64,000 bases of DNA, taken from Phoebastria nigripes (taxonomy: Eukaryota > Chordata > Aves > Procellariiformes > Diomedeidae). The notes below the pieces were generated by a model. The model made no database searches, had not been told where the DNA came from, and was given only the letters and a program-made list of their open reading frames with translations. Position numbers and translations under genes: made by a program. Location of the stretch: NCBI GenBank assembly GCA_035582835.1, contig JAYKAV010002009.1, positions 684,634 through 748,633 on the forward strand. Reading direction: 5' to 3'. This document shows positions 35,771 to 45,960 of this stretch, piece after piece; positions within the stretch are counted from its first letter, which is position 1, and every line of letters starts with the position of its first letter.

Positions 35771-38700
35771 GAAGGGAGGTGTGGGATGGGGCAGACACGT
35801 GNATGAAATGAAGCTCCGGAATGGACGTCCCCATCTCAAGGCTCTACATGGGAACCCTTCAAAAGANCTGGTGGCTTCCCTTGTGCTAGGTGCACACCGC
35901 GAGATTGATTGAGCTGAGGGCTGACTGCAGCCTCTCTGTTTTCAGATGTTTTATTCTTTTACCTCCCCTAAATCACAATTTTCCTTTGAAAGAGGACATG
36001 TTTGGCAAAAACTAATATAAATGGGTAACTGGTTTTAGATCAAAAATAATCTCCATGAAAAATTTTCTCTTAATGAAAAGGATAGTAATTTTTTTTTCTG
36101 TAAGCAAGAATAAATATGTTTGCTTGTGCTTGAAGAAAGCACCACTTTCTGTCGCTCTTTATGCTGGCCACAGCCTGGAGGCTGAGCTACATAGCAGAAC
36201 CAGGGGCTTTCTGGTCTTCCCTGAGGAAACCGGTTCCTGGGTTCCAATCTTCAAATACCTGTGCCTTTTGGGATGTTCTCCAAATCTTGAGTTCCTGCTA
36301 CCCCTCCAATATGCCGGCTGTTACTTTCTCATTCCAGCTGATAGCATGAGCCCCAGTTGTACTGATGCACTGCCGCAAGCCACGGCGCTCTGCCTCTCCA
36401 TCTCAGTGACCTGCTGGGCAAACCGCCCCTTCCTGACCCGCTTACCCGGGCGGGCAGAGGACACTTCCCACCAGGCTGATCTTAGGAAGAGAAGAGAATT
36501 GGTGGCAATTTGTCTGCCTGTTTTAATTTTGCTCATTTTGGGCTCAAACACTTGTGATCAGGTTGAAAGGAAAAGGAAAGTAATACCAGAAGGGGAGAAA
36601 AGGCCATTTTTTTTTTGTGGGACTGTCACATGGAGTCCCACACGGTCAGTTTGATTTTTTTGTTAGTTTTGAATACTTACGCTTTCCTAGTGATTAGCTC
36701 TACCTCGCCCTGGCACGATGCTCAGGTTTTTTCCAAACCCAAATTGCATGCTAATACATTTTCCTGCTGCCTCTGCCTGTTCCCTGCCCCATCCCCCTGA
36801 CACGTACCAGCACAATATTACCTTTCTGAATGCAGAGAGAAATGAAGAGAGACTCACAGAACATGTGAATCACAAGGAAGTGGTTTCCCTAGTGACAGTA
36901 ACCACATGAAAGCTCTCACCATTTACTCTCACGGGACCTTTTAGCACTTTGGATTGTGGGGAGAGCAAGAAAGCCGGTAAAAAATACTGTGGTTGTTAAA
37001 GGAACAAGCTAACCCTGAAATGCTAAATGGTGTTGGTAACCCATGAGAAGACATCATCATCTCCTGGGGATTTTCATGAGGTTCACCCATACCACATTGA
37101 ACTGCACTGTGGCTCTCAGGTCCCTTCTCCAAGGCGATGCACCAGAGACTTCAGAAACCTGCACCACGGCTTGCTCAGATCCTCAGCCCAACAAGCGGTC
37201 CCTGCCAGGATGACAGACAGCTCCCCAACATGCACTTCATCGTATGTCTTCTTCCCATGTTGGCATTTCCCCTTTGGAGCACCATATGGGGAGGCTGTGG
37301 GGAAGCTGGAGGCGATGGTGAGTAGGACAGTGGTGGCACTGGCACCAGCACTTGGGACACTGTCTGGGTTTCCGTGTGCTGGAGGCCAGTATGAACCCTG
37401 GTATGGAAGTTTCAGTGTGCTTGGAAGGAGTACAGCAGTAGACAGAGAGACAGATGGAAAGGGTGAGCAGACAGTTATCAATGTCTTTGGCTCACACTCA
37501 AGAGTTTTTCCTCCTCTCTCTGAAATGTCGTTAATTTTTTGAAACATCTCTGAAAGCAAATGAGAGCAATACCCAGAGCAGTCATACTGAGAGACCCCAG
37601 AGAAGTTGTGTCCACATGGGAGACCAAGAAGAAAGCATCCTTTACTGAAGCAGGACTGTCTTCCTCTTCTGTGTTGCCACCCTGGGCACATTAGCTTAAT
37701 AACGAGCTTTTTAGCAGATTTCAGTGAACAAGAAGCAATTTATTTGTCGTCATGGCGACAAAGAAGACCTTCTGGAAAAGAGCGTTGAATGAAGAGAAGA
37801 AGGTTTATTGTGCAGAGCAATGAGGCATTCACTTGGAACATTAGCATCACACAAAGCAGACCATACAAGAGGTCTTGCTAACTTCTGGATGCATGGTTGG
37901 ATGCGTTTTGGGTCCTTGCTTTCCCTGGAAAGGCCAAGAGGAGACTGGCACTTGGTGTTTTATACATGTTATTTGACGTCCAGTCTTGTTCCTAGATGGC
38001 TCGGGGGGAAAGACAAAGGTTCCTTGTTGGTAGATGGGTGAACCTCACTGCTTGCATTTCTGGTGGGTATTTCCATGGACTGAATTCTGAGATTGAACTG
38101 CCAACTCAACAAACCCCAAATAAGCCAAGAGCATGCATATCAAAGTGTACTTTGTTCATTTATTTTGACAACTCTAGTGTTTCTTTAATTATTTATAACA
38201 CTTCATACTGTACTGGAGTAGATTTTTGTAAAAATAACGANGCCTTAGTAGTATAGCATCTACGATCAGATCTGCAGGGGAAGGGAGAGATAGGCAGTCA
38301 CTCTCTGACGTGAGCAGAAAGTGAAATGTAGGTTGGTAGCAAATTCTTCGCTAGCAAAAGTTTTCAAGCACCAAAGCAGAGAAGGACAGACCTGGGAGAC
38401 CCAGCACTGCAAGGGTTAAAAGGAGACTTTTAGGCTGAGGATGAATTCCGGAAGAGCAGCTTCCTTCAGGAAATGGTGATTCAATGAAATCTGGATTTTT
38501 GCCCATCGTGTATTCATCTTTGGAAAGCTATCAATGGGGAATTAAGGTAGAGAAGAAAGCTATATTAGGCAAAATGGTATACACTTCAGTAAGGTGCACG
38601 CATCACTGCAGTTAGGTGAGAATGTTTTACATGAAGCATCGTCCTACATAACTTCCAGGACACCAGTAAGAAACACCTTGGAATACTTGATCTTGCAAAA

Positions 38701-39382
38701 GAGCCTGAATTTCCTCCTAACTCAGGGCACAATAGAATGTCGCAATCTCAGGATTCCCGGCAGAAAGGAAACACCTTTCCCCAGTCCCTTCCAGTGGCAA
38801 GGTTAAGGCTGCACAGCTTACCTGTGGCAGAGGGTGCACAGGTGAGCATCTCGAGGGATGCTCAGCTGGCTGTTAGCAGCCTCTACAGCTTGCCAACATT
38901 GGCAAGGGAGTCCTTGCCGGTGGGAAACCTGCCCTTTTTGCCCCAGTTCCTGGGGGTGCTTTCCCCAAGGGAGACGGGAGCACCGTGGGTCTTTCCTCCT
39001 TGCAGCACAACTCACCATGGGTGTCTGGACCCACTGTGGTTGCCCCAAAGAGGNGGTGAAAGAGGGAAGATCCCAAAGGAGGTGGTGCATCTCCCAGAGG
39101 TCAGAGCAGACTTCTGGTAAAAATCTGGCCCCAAAGCAGGGCAGGAAAATATCGGCAGTGCCTGGCTTCAAGTGAGTGGCTGCTGTTTCCCACAAGTCCT
39201 CCCTCTGACCGGAGCAGAGCATGGCAGAGGCCAATGAGGACCCAAACCTCATTGCCAAGAGGCCTCTCTCCTTCCCACATGCGAGGCATGCGCTTATTGA
39301 AAAGAAAAGCTCACTCTAACAGGCAAATGCTAGAAGAATGCAAAACCACAAAGAGTTTATATATTTAACCCACCCAAGGAAT
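35771..39382. other. Unique noncoding sequence, no gene recognised
   Basis: It contains a 199-codon open frame (36055-36654, plus) and a pair of overlapping frames of 171 and 191 codons on opposite strands (37027-37542 and 37116-37691). None resembles a known protein. A perfect 7-bp hairpin lies at 37743-37762 and is listed separately. No known transposon was found. Confidence 0.42.
37743..37762. other. Perfect 7-bp inverted repeat (RFX X-box-like)
   Basis: Arms TTTGTCG and CGACAAA flank a 6-nt loop TCATGG. The core GTCGTCATGGCGAC resembles an RFX X-box (GTNRCC-N2-RGYAAC) with two mismatches. It could be a binding site or chance. Confidence 0.35.
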
Positions 39383-39600
39383 ATAATTATTCTTTTTAAT
39401 CAAGTCTATTCAAACCATTTATTACTTTATTCTTCCATTTCAATAGCAGAATGATTAAGATGGAATCTTAAAGGAATTCTTCACAACAATAATAATGTCT
39501 CTTATCGCAAGAGGCAGTCTCTGCTCTGTCCTGCAAATTCTCAGCATTTAAATATTAAGTATATTCAATATATCAAAAACCTCCATTTCACTCCTATAAA
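39383..39600 (-). repeat. Inverted-duplicate element, copy B
   Basis: This is the reverse complement of the element at 22719-22946, about 218 bp long. In the best-aligned core, copy B carries A where copy A has the G of two CpG sites (ACGG to ACAG, TCGT to TCAT, read in copy A orientation), so B looks the more CpG-decayed copy. B also lacks 4 bp of a GA run. The surrounding sequences are unrelated, so the duplicated unit is confined to this short element. The two copies bracket about 16.4 kb and could in principle support inversion by ectopic pairing. Confidence 0.9.
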
Positions 39601-40502
39601 ACAATTCAGAGGATATGAGGAAGAACCAGAAAGGGTCCCATTACAGTCTGCAAACAAATTCAGAAAAGGAGAAGGGAAAAACTCCAGCATACNTAACGAG
39701 CTGCAAATAGAACTCCTGCTCCAGAAGTCCAGCTTCACAGCAGAGCAGGCCTGGGGGATGAGGACTTTATAATTTTCAAGACTCATTTATTTCAGCACAT
39801 GCTGTACATTATATGAGCCAGGCTTCTTTTAGCTCTTGATTTGTTTTCATCTTGTTTTTCAATGCACCATACATTGGTAAGAACAAAACTTCATCTGCAC
39901 CCTGTCCAGGACACTTTTTTCAAGCTTTTCTGAGCATATAACAGAATAATAAAAAGGTAGAAAGTAGTAGGCTATGAATAAAATCTGTATCTTCTCCAAT
40001 ACAAGGGATATCTCAGCAGTAAAGTCACAGATGTTGCAGTAAAGTGCAGGGCACAGCTGGGTAAGTGCTGAGAGGTGACACAGGCAGCTCTGGCTGAGCC
40101 GGTCTGGGCATTCGGGTATCTCAGCCCTTTTGGGATGGCTCTCAGGACACAAGTCATGTTCTTGTACATTTTTAGGTTCTTAATATGCTTAGCGTGCAAG
40201 ATACGGGTCTTCTGGCTGAGGTAGAGATGTGGTGGTTGTATTTTGTAGGCTAGTTTTTCCTTCTGCGTTTGACTAGTCTGTGAAAAGATTTTGGATGGTG
40301 GGAGATGTATCTTACATAATTCTAGAAGAGGTCTTTTTGAGGCTTCAGTTACCAATGTTTTATATCAGATTACTTCATGTATGGTTGATAAAGGCCTGAG
40401 TATTACTGAGTAAACAATAAATAATAGAGGAATGAGCAGGGTTTTCTAAGTCTCCAAATTTAATTTATTAAATAGCTCCTGGGACCAGCCTCCATCCATG
40501 GC
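39601..40502. other. Unique noncoding sequence, no gene recognised
   Basis: AT-rich to mixed sequence. Minus-strand open frames of up to 127 codons (39972-40355) have no recognisable domain. No known repeat was seen. Confidence 0.45.
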
Positions 40503-41210
40503 TCAATGGCCTGGCAAAGAGGTTTCAAAGGTGCAGTAAGTTTCAGGAGGCTGAAAGTGTTTCACTTCATCTGTGATATGATGGGGGTCCCAAACAGGCA
40601 ACAGGCATGGGCAGTCATCCCGTGGAGTGTACAAGACCAGCCAGGGACCTGCCCTGCTGCCTGTGAGCACCACTGGACACATGAGCACATGGCTTTTTTC
40701 AGTTTACATGGTAGTGCAGCAATGGGGGATCTCATCCACAGCATTGGGATGTCAAAACCTTTGCATTGATCTTGANGGCCTTCTGGATCTGGCCTCTGTA
40801 ATCCCAGTATGGGATGATGCCCANTGGTTTCCGTGCCTTTCCACCCAAAGGTTCCCAAAGCATTTTTAAGCCTTCATTGGCAGCTGTATCAAAGATCACC
40901 AAAATCACTGCTGCAGGGTGATCCAATGCCTGCAGAAGTTTAAGTCAGCTGGCTTTCTGATGGCTTNCACAAGGAAGGGCATGGAGGAGGCTGAGTGTGG
41001 TTACTGGAGATGGAGCTGAGCCAGGACACAAGATCCCCCTTGGTAGAATCCACCATCAGCACAAAGAGCCCAAAGTTTGGGCTGGCACCTTAATCCCTGC
41101 CCAGGCTGCCATCTGAGGGTGAANAGCTACAGGTCTAAGCCCTTCACCATCATGTAGGTGTGCCTGAGCATCTCCCAAGCAAGTGCTGATCCAGCTCAGT
41201 TCCTCTTAAC
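40503..41210 (-). pseudogene. Possible decayed coding sequence, family not recognised
   Basis: Read on the minus strand, this segment gives protein-like pieces in changing frames. One near 41060-41100 includes 'NFGLFVLMVDSTKGDLVSWLSS'-type text. The next (40732-40926) begins with 'AVILVIFDTAANEGLKMLWEP' and continues through 'GIIPYWDYRGQIQKA'. After a frame change a third (40503-40688) contains 'GPWLVLYTPRDDCPCLLPVWDP' and ends at a stop. The composition and hydrophobic pattern look more like real protein than most open frames here, and the pieces lie in order on one strand. Frameshifts, stops and four Ns (40777-41125) break it. It may be a retrocopy or a relic of an unlisted mobile element. 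I do not recognise the parent, and chance remains possible. Confidence 0.3.
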
Positions 41211-43102
41211 ACATGGGAGTAGAGAGACCCTCAGAACGCAGTCACTGCAGCATCTCCTAAATATTCTCACCAATGACCCAGAAAAGGAAATGTTACATTT
41301 TGCGGGTTTATACCTTTATTAATTTTTGCCCTACATTTATTTATTTTTATCTGGAAGCAAGAGGAAAAGGCTGGCCTGCCCATGCAGAGAAGGAAGAAAC
41401 CTTTGGGGAGCAGTAGGTAGAGCTCTGGGTAGGCTGGGGGCCGTGCCAGCTCTGGGCAGGGTGGCAGAGACCTCCCGGATGTGATGTGTCCCTCAGCTTT
41501 GGGCACAAACTTTGTGTGCAAGCTTGCAATATCCCTATTAAAGTCTTCTCTGGGCAATTCCAGCCACACACAGTTCCTTGGGATGGGGTGATTTGTTCAG
41601 AGGGAGGTTTCCTGAGTGAGAGGGATGATTGCTGAGAGGAGAGGGGGCCACTTGAACCAGAATGCCTTGCTGTGGTTCAGGTAATATGAACAATATCAAA
41701 ACAAATCTGACATAGCTACTCTAATCCACCTAGTGCACAGCATGATTTTCTGTGGACAATGCACCAGCTATGGCCTGGGATATAAGAGGAGTACCTCCAG
41801 CAACCCTCAACCCCTTGAAGCACCCGTGAATACATCAATAAGGGTCGGGTTAATAGGCAAATGGTGAGACCATGCGTTCCACCTGGGTGAGCAGGACTTT
41901 GAGTGAAATGACAAATCAAACATTTCTTCAGCAATCTTTGCCAGTCTCCTTCCCTTTCTCTTACCATTATCGGTATTGATTTTTTACATAGTATTCAAGG
42001 TTAAGCAAACTGTCTCCACTGTTCAGCCTTGCTGGGTTGAAGGAGGCAGTCCTGGAGACAGACTTCCACGAGGTGGAGNTACACAGGCTGTACAGCAAAC
42101 TCCCTTTGCTTGGAGATCTGCTCCTTTCAGTCCTTTTTGTCCCCTCTCTGTTGGCAGCACCTTGACCCTGAAAGTCAGAGCCTTTCCTCCCTTTGCAGCT
42201 TTTGACTGAAAATCCTGCCCTCCACTCCAGCTGTGTCTTTGGAGAAGTTTGACTCCAGATCAGAAACGCTGTGACTGGGGCTCTTGATGTCTTTCATCTT
42301 CATTCCTTCCCTCCTCCCATGCAGAGCTGGGACCAGCTCTCCAGTGAGGCTCNAAGACAGGGACATGTCCCCACCATAGGGCACCCCACCAAGGCAAGCA
42401 CCCAAAAAGCCCGAAAGCACCAAGAGACACTGAAATCTGCAAGTCCCCTGAAATCAGTCATTCCTTCCCAAAAGTGTGTTCTGCCTCTTTTGTCAGAAAA
42501 ACTTCTGAACTACCAGCCCCTTGCTAATTTTTACCATGTCCATGTAGTTATCCCCACAGCAAGGCAAGGACTTCACCCTCCATCCGGGGCTGTCTGTCCA
42601 TCCCTGGAATAAAGGATACAGTGGTTTCATTTGATTTTTTGGTTATGGTATTTAAAAGAGAGGAAAAAATGGATTGACTGCGGAGAAAAGTAAAAGTACC
42701 AAGGAGAAGGAAAATACACAGGGATAGGGATAGGAGCAGATCTGCAAGGAAAGAAACTGGATGGAGCAGGACTGGGAAGGAAGAAGGACCAAACCCTGTT
42801 CCTCACTGCATGAGAATTCTGGACCACAGTCACAGGGGATGTATGGGAGTAGCATCAGCCCCTTTGTTCTCCACTCATGTCTGGGGATATTTTCTGGCAA
42901 GTTTTGTCCCAGAATGGTAGAAATTAAATGACAATTTTTGTTCTGCCTCTCAGGAAACAGCAGGGATATGTCTGTGTAGGAGGGAGCTTTGAGAGACACG
43001 TGAGAAGGAGCAGAGGGGCTCACAGGCTTGGTGTGCCCACACTTTGAATGGGACTACTTCTCTCCGGTGGGAGAGGCAGAGCATTTAATGAAGAATTAAA
43101 TC
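41211..43102. other. Unique noncoding sequence, no gene recognised
   Basis: Mixed sequence between the possible pseudogene and the LTR. Short open frames only, and no recognised repeat or RNA gene. Confidence 0.45.
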
Positions 43103-43107
43103 AGGCT
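43103..43107. repeat. Target-site duplication, left (AGGCT)
   Basis: AGGCT immediately precedes the TG of the LTR and is repeated exactly after its CA. A 5-bp duplication fits ERVL-type integration better than the 4 or 6 bp typical of other avian ERV groups. Confidence 0.88.
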
Positions 43108-43323
43108 TGTCCTGGTTTCAGTGGGGATAAAGTTAATTTGCTTTCTAGTTGCTGGTATAGTGCTGTGTTTTGGGTTTGGTATGAGAAGAATGTTGATGGC
43201 GCATTGATGTTTTAGTCGTTGCTAAGTAGTGCTTACACTAGCAAGGACTTTTCAGATTCCCATGCTCTGCCAGGTGCACAAGAAGCTGGGAGGGAGCACA
43301 GCCAGGACAGCTAACCCAACTGG

Positions 43324-43369
43324 CCAATGGGGTATTCCATACCATGTGATGTCATGCTCAGTATATAAA
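43324..43369 (+). promoter_or_regulatory. LTR promoter module: CCAAT, CRE-like, TATA
   Basis: CCAAT at 43324-43328, TGATGTCA at 43347-43354 (one base from the CRE palindrome, consistent with CpG decay) and TATATAAA at 43362-43369. The spacing is that of a functional Pol II core promoter. Activity today is unknown. Confidence 0.65.
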
Positions 43370-43474
43370 CTAGGAGGCATGGTCTGGGAAGCAGCGATTG
43401 GGGCTCGGGGGCTGGCTGGGCATCGGTCGGTGGGTGGTGAGCAATTGCATTGTGCATCACTTGCTTTGTATATT

Positions 43475-43513
43475 TTATTATTATTATTATTATTACTACT
43501 ACTACTACTACTA
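43475..43513. repeat. Compound microsatellite (TTA)n-(CTA)n inside the LTR
   Basis: About six TTA units pass directly into about six CTA units. It lies in the LTR between the TATA box and the poly(A) signal, and makes Ile/Thr homopolymer runs in spurious open frames. Confidence 0.93.
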
Positions 43514-43536
43514 TTTTACTTTACTCTAGTTCAATT

Positions 43537-43542
43537 ATTAAA
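43537..43542 (+). promoter_or_regulatory. LTR polyadenylation signal (ATTAAA)
   Basis: ATTAAA about 170 bp downstream of the TATA box, the usual position for an LTR R-region signal. A T/G-containing stretch follows. Confidence 0.5.
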
Positions 43543-43671
43543 CTGTTTTCATCTCAACCCACAAGTTTTCTCACTTTTACCCTCCTGACTCTCTCCCCCA
43601 TCCCACTGGAGGCAGAGAGTGAGCAAGCGGCTGTGTGGTGTTTAGTTGCTGGCTAGGGTTAAACCACGACA

Positions 43672-43676
43672 AGGCT
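43672..43676. repeat. Target-site duplication, right (AGGCT)
   Basis: Exact copy of the 5 bp to the left of the LTR, confirming both insertion edges. Confidence 0.88.
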
Positions 43677-45439
43677 GTAAAAAGGGCTGAAACCCTTCTT
43701 GCTCCTGCTGCATCAACAGGAGCTCTGGGTGTTTGACACTTCGGAAAGCCAGAAGAAATGTTCTCAAAGTGCCTTCCAGGAGCCTAACTCTAGCCTGAAG
43801 GTTTCCCTGGTGAAAAGCCCAGACTTGGGCTCCACGGCCAGTCTCCATCAGCATTGCTTTCCTGGCAGGGAAGGAGCCTTTTGTGGCTGTGACGTTGTCG
43901 GCTGGGAGCTGAAGGACATTGACTTCTTCCAGTTGATTGTCCATGGGATCGATGGAAATTGCAGAAATGAGCCCACAGGGCTGGGATGGAGCAAACTCCT
44001 TTTACCCATGTCCACCACAGGGGCTCAAAATGAGCCTTATAGCAGGGGAAGCAGCACTGGATGCCTGCACACCCTTCCCCAGCTGTGCTGGGTCTGTGCG
44101 TGGACGCAGCAGGGACTGCAGCCCCCTGCACTGCCTCTTCCACCAGCCAATTCACAGACCCCAAAAGGGGTAGGGAACCCAGACACATCCCAAGTTTTTG
44201 CCCATCTCTACACCAAATGCTCTATTATTATCAATGATCATAATGATAATTCAGCCTATTACTACTGTTACAGTTCCTGTGAAAAAAAGAACTCCTAAAC
44301 CTGGATATAGTTATGAAATTTTCTTCTGGCCTCCGTAAAACATTTCCAAGTAATTATACAAAAAGTAGAGTTGAAAAGGAGCTGCACACAATTGTCATAA
44401 AATGTAATTAATTTTGAGTAATTCACAATGGAGAAAAAGTGCTGTAGAGAGTAAATTGGACAGGAGACTTCTGTGCCAGGGAGATGAGGTTTTGAAAGGC
44501 TGCTGACTAATACAGCACTGACCTGAAAGCAAATCCTTACATTCATGCTGGACCGGCTGTTTCCATGACAACAGTTGTTATTAGTAACTGAAAATGTATT
44601 GCTGTTACGAGTGGCAGCATATTTTTTTCAGTTGAATTCAAGAGCAGCTGGGTACTTTACTCATGAAGATAAAGTGCTCAGATTGCTACAACACTAATGT
44701 TATGTGCTGCACCTCTCATAATAGGAACCTTATACTTACACATGATACAAAGAGATGTGTGGATCGCTTTAGGGAAAAGACCTCAGAAGGCATAGCGTAA
44801 ATGGCAACTTGTATCAAAGAAATCAAAAGAAAATAACCATGGTCATCACCGTGCTTTAAGTTAACTCTTTAGTGAAATTCCCTGAGGATTCAGGCTGACT
44901 GGAGTGTTCAAGTAACAGGTAAATCCTGTTAGGAGCTAAGCGAGCTAGCCTGACATCCCGAGATGTAATGCCTGCCTCCTGAGAGGCACTGAGGACATCT
45001 TACCCTTTAAATTAAGCTGCTTCTCATGCACTACCCTCTCTTGTTCCTGTCCTGAGAGCAGCAATTTTTATGATCTTTGAGGAAACAAACTTGCAGAGAA
45101 AAACTCTCGCCTGGTTCAGACCTGTGCAATGCCACTGACTTTAATAGCATCCCCCTGATTTTTCCTGGTGATGAACAAGACCACATGTCAAAGGGCTCAG
45201 GGCTGAGCCAGTGCCACTGCCCTCCAGGTGAGTTGGTCATGCCGGTCATCTTGGCCTCTCTCCAACACACCACCTCTCGANGGCAACCAAAATGCTGTGG
45301 TTAGGCACCAATTGCAGCTAAACCAATTTAAGCTCCGTCAAGTTTGACTGTGGCTGTTGNGCTGGTATATATTTCAGATGGCCCCCTCTGGGTCCTACAA
45401 AGGGAATGTAAATCTTTACACCATCATAACTGAGAGAGG
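43677..45439. other. Unique noncoding sequence, no gene recognised
   Basis: A 199-codon open frame (43699-44298, plus) begins 28 bp past the LTR but has no retroviral or other recognisable domain. From 44290 to 44900 the sequence is AT-rich. A small palindromic segment (GTTTCCATGACAAC, from 44559) resembles an RFX X-box with two mismatches. Confidence 0.42.
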
Positions 45440-45960
45440 AATATAGCCCGGGAAAATATCATTTGTCAAAGTTGCTCATGTAGGCAAAATTATGTACGTT
45501 ATATTGTATGAATGAGTCTGCAAATAGCAATAACATATTCAGGAAGCAAATAAGTTACAATCCATAATCAAAAAATGTTGCAAATTACATCCTTAATAGA
45601 TTACATTTATAATCTACTTGAAAGAGATCTTTAGGCACTTAATTGACATATTCCAAGATAGCTATAACATATTGGCTAGTTAGATACCAATTGACATACT
45701 TATTAAATATCAATTAGCGCATTCCATAATTTGGTACCTAATTAGCTTGCTATAGCTATTCTATCAAATGCCAATTAAATGCTTGAAATTTCTTACAAGT
45801 TGGCTGTACTAAGATAATAATTAAGAATGCATTGCTTAAGTCATTTTTAGTTAATTACATGGCAAACTAATTTTGGCTACACACATTAGACCTTTCAATA
45901 AATCCCTCTTTATCAATCAATTGGTATCTAATGAACTCATTATTCTTTTGCTACATCTGA
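45440..45960. other. AT-rich block with repeated short motifs, regulatory or diverged tandem origin
   Basis: About 520 bp of strongly AT-rich sequence packed with TAATTA/CAATTA/TTAATT words. Some longer words recur: AATTGACATA at 45641-45650 and 45689-45698 (starts 48 bp apart), and the palindrome ATAGCTAT at 45658-45665 and 45752-45759. GCAAAT-type words occur several times in the left half. It could be a homeodomain-rich enhancer or a highly diverged AT-rich tandem array. Microsatellites of one to three bases do not explain it. Confidence 0.35.

Larger units (their letters stand above)
43108..43671 (+). mobile_element. Solo LTR of an ERVL-like avian endogenous retrovirus
   Basis: This is a 564-bp long terminal repeat. 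It begins TGTCCTGGTTT and ends AAACCACGACA, so the termini form an 11-bp inverted repeat with one mismatch and keep the canonical TG...CA. It is flanked by perfect AGGCT duplications. Inside, in promoter order, are CCAAT (43324-43328), a CRE-like TGATGTCA (43347-43354) and TATATAAA (43362-43369), then an ATTAAA polyadenylation signal (43537-43542). The direction of these signals sets the strand as plus. No second LTR or internal retroviral gene is present, and the intact duplications on both sides show this is a solo LTR left by LTR-LTR recombination. From memory the sequence matches a family common in bird genomes, which I would class as ERVL-like. The class assignment is less certain than the LTR call. 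Confidence 0.92.

Noticed and set aside
36055..36654. 199-codon plus-strand open frame with hydrophobic stretches
   Set aside because: No recognisable domain, no promoter or splice context, and the hydrophobic runs come from T-rich sequence. A frame of this length is plausible by chance in 64 kb.
43699..44298. 199-codon open frame starting 28 bp after the LTR, considered as a retroviral gene remnant
   Set aside because: The LTR is closed by its right target duplication, so this DNA is host flank. No retroviral motif is seen.
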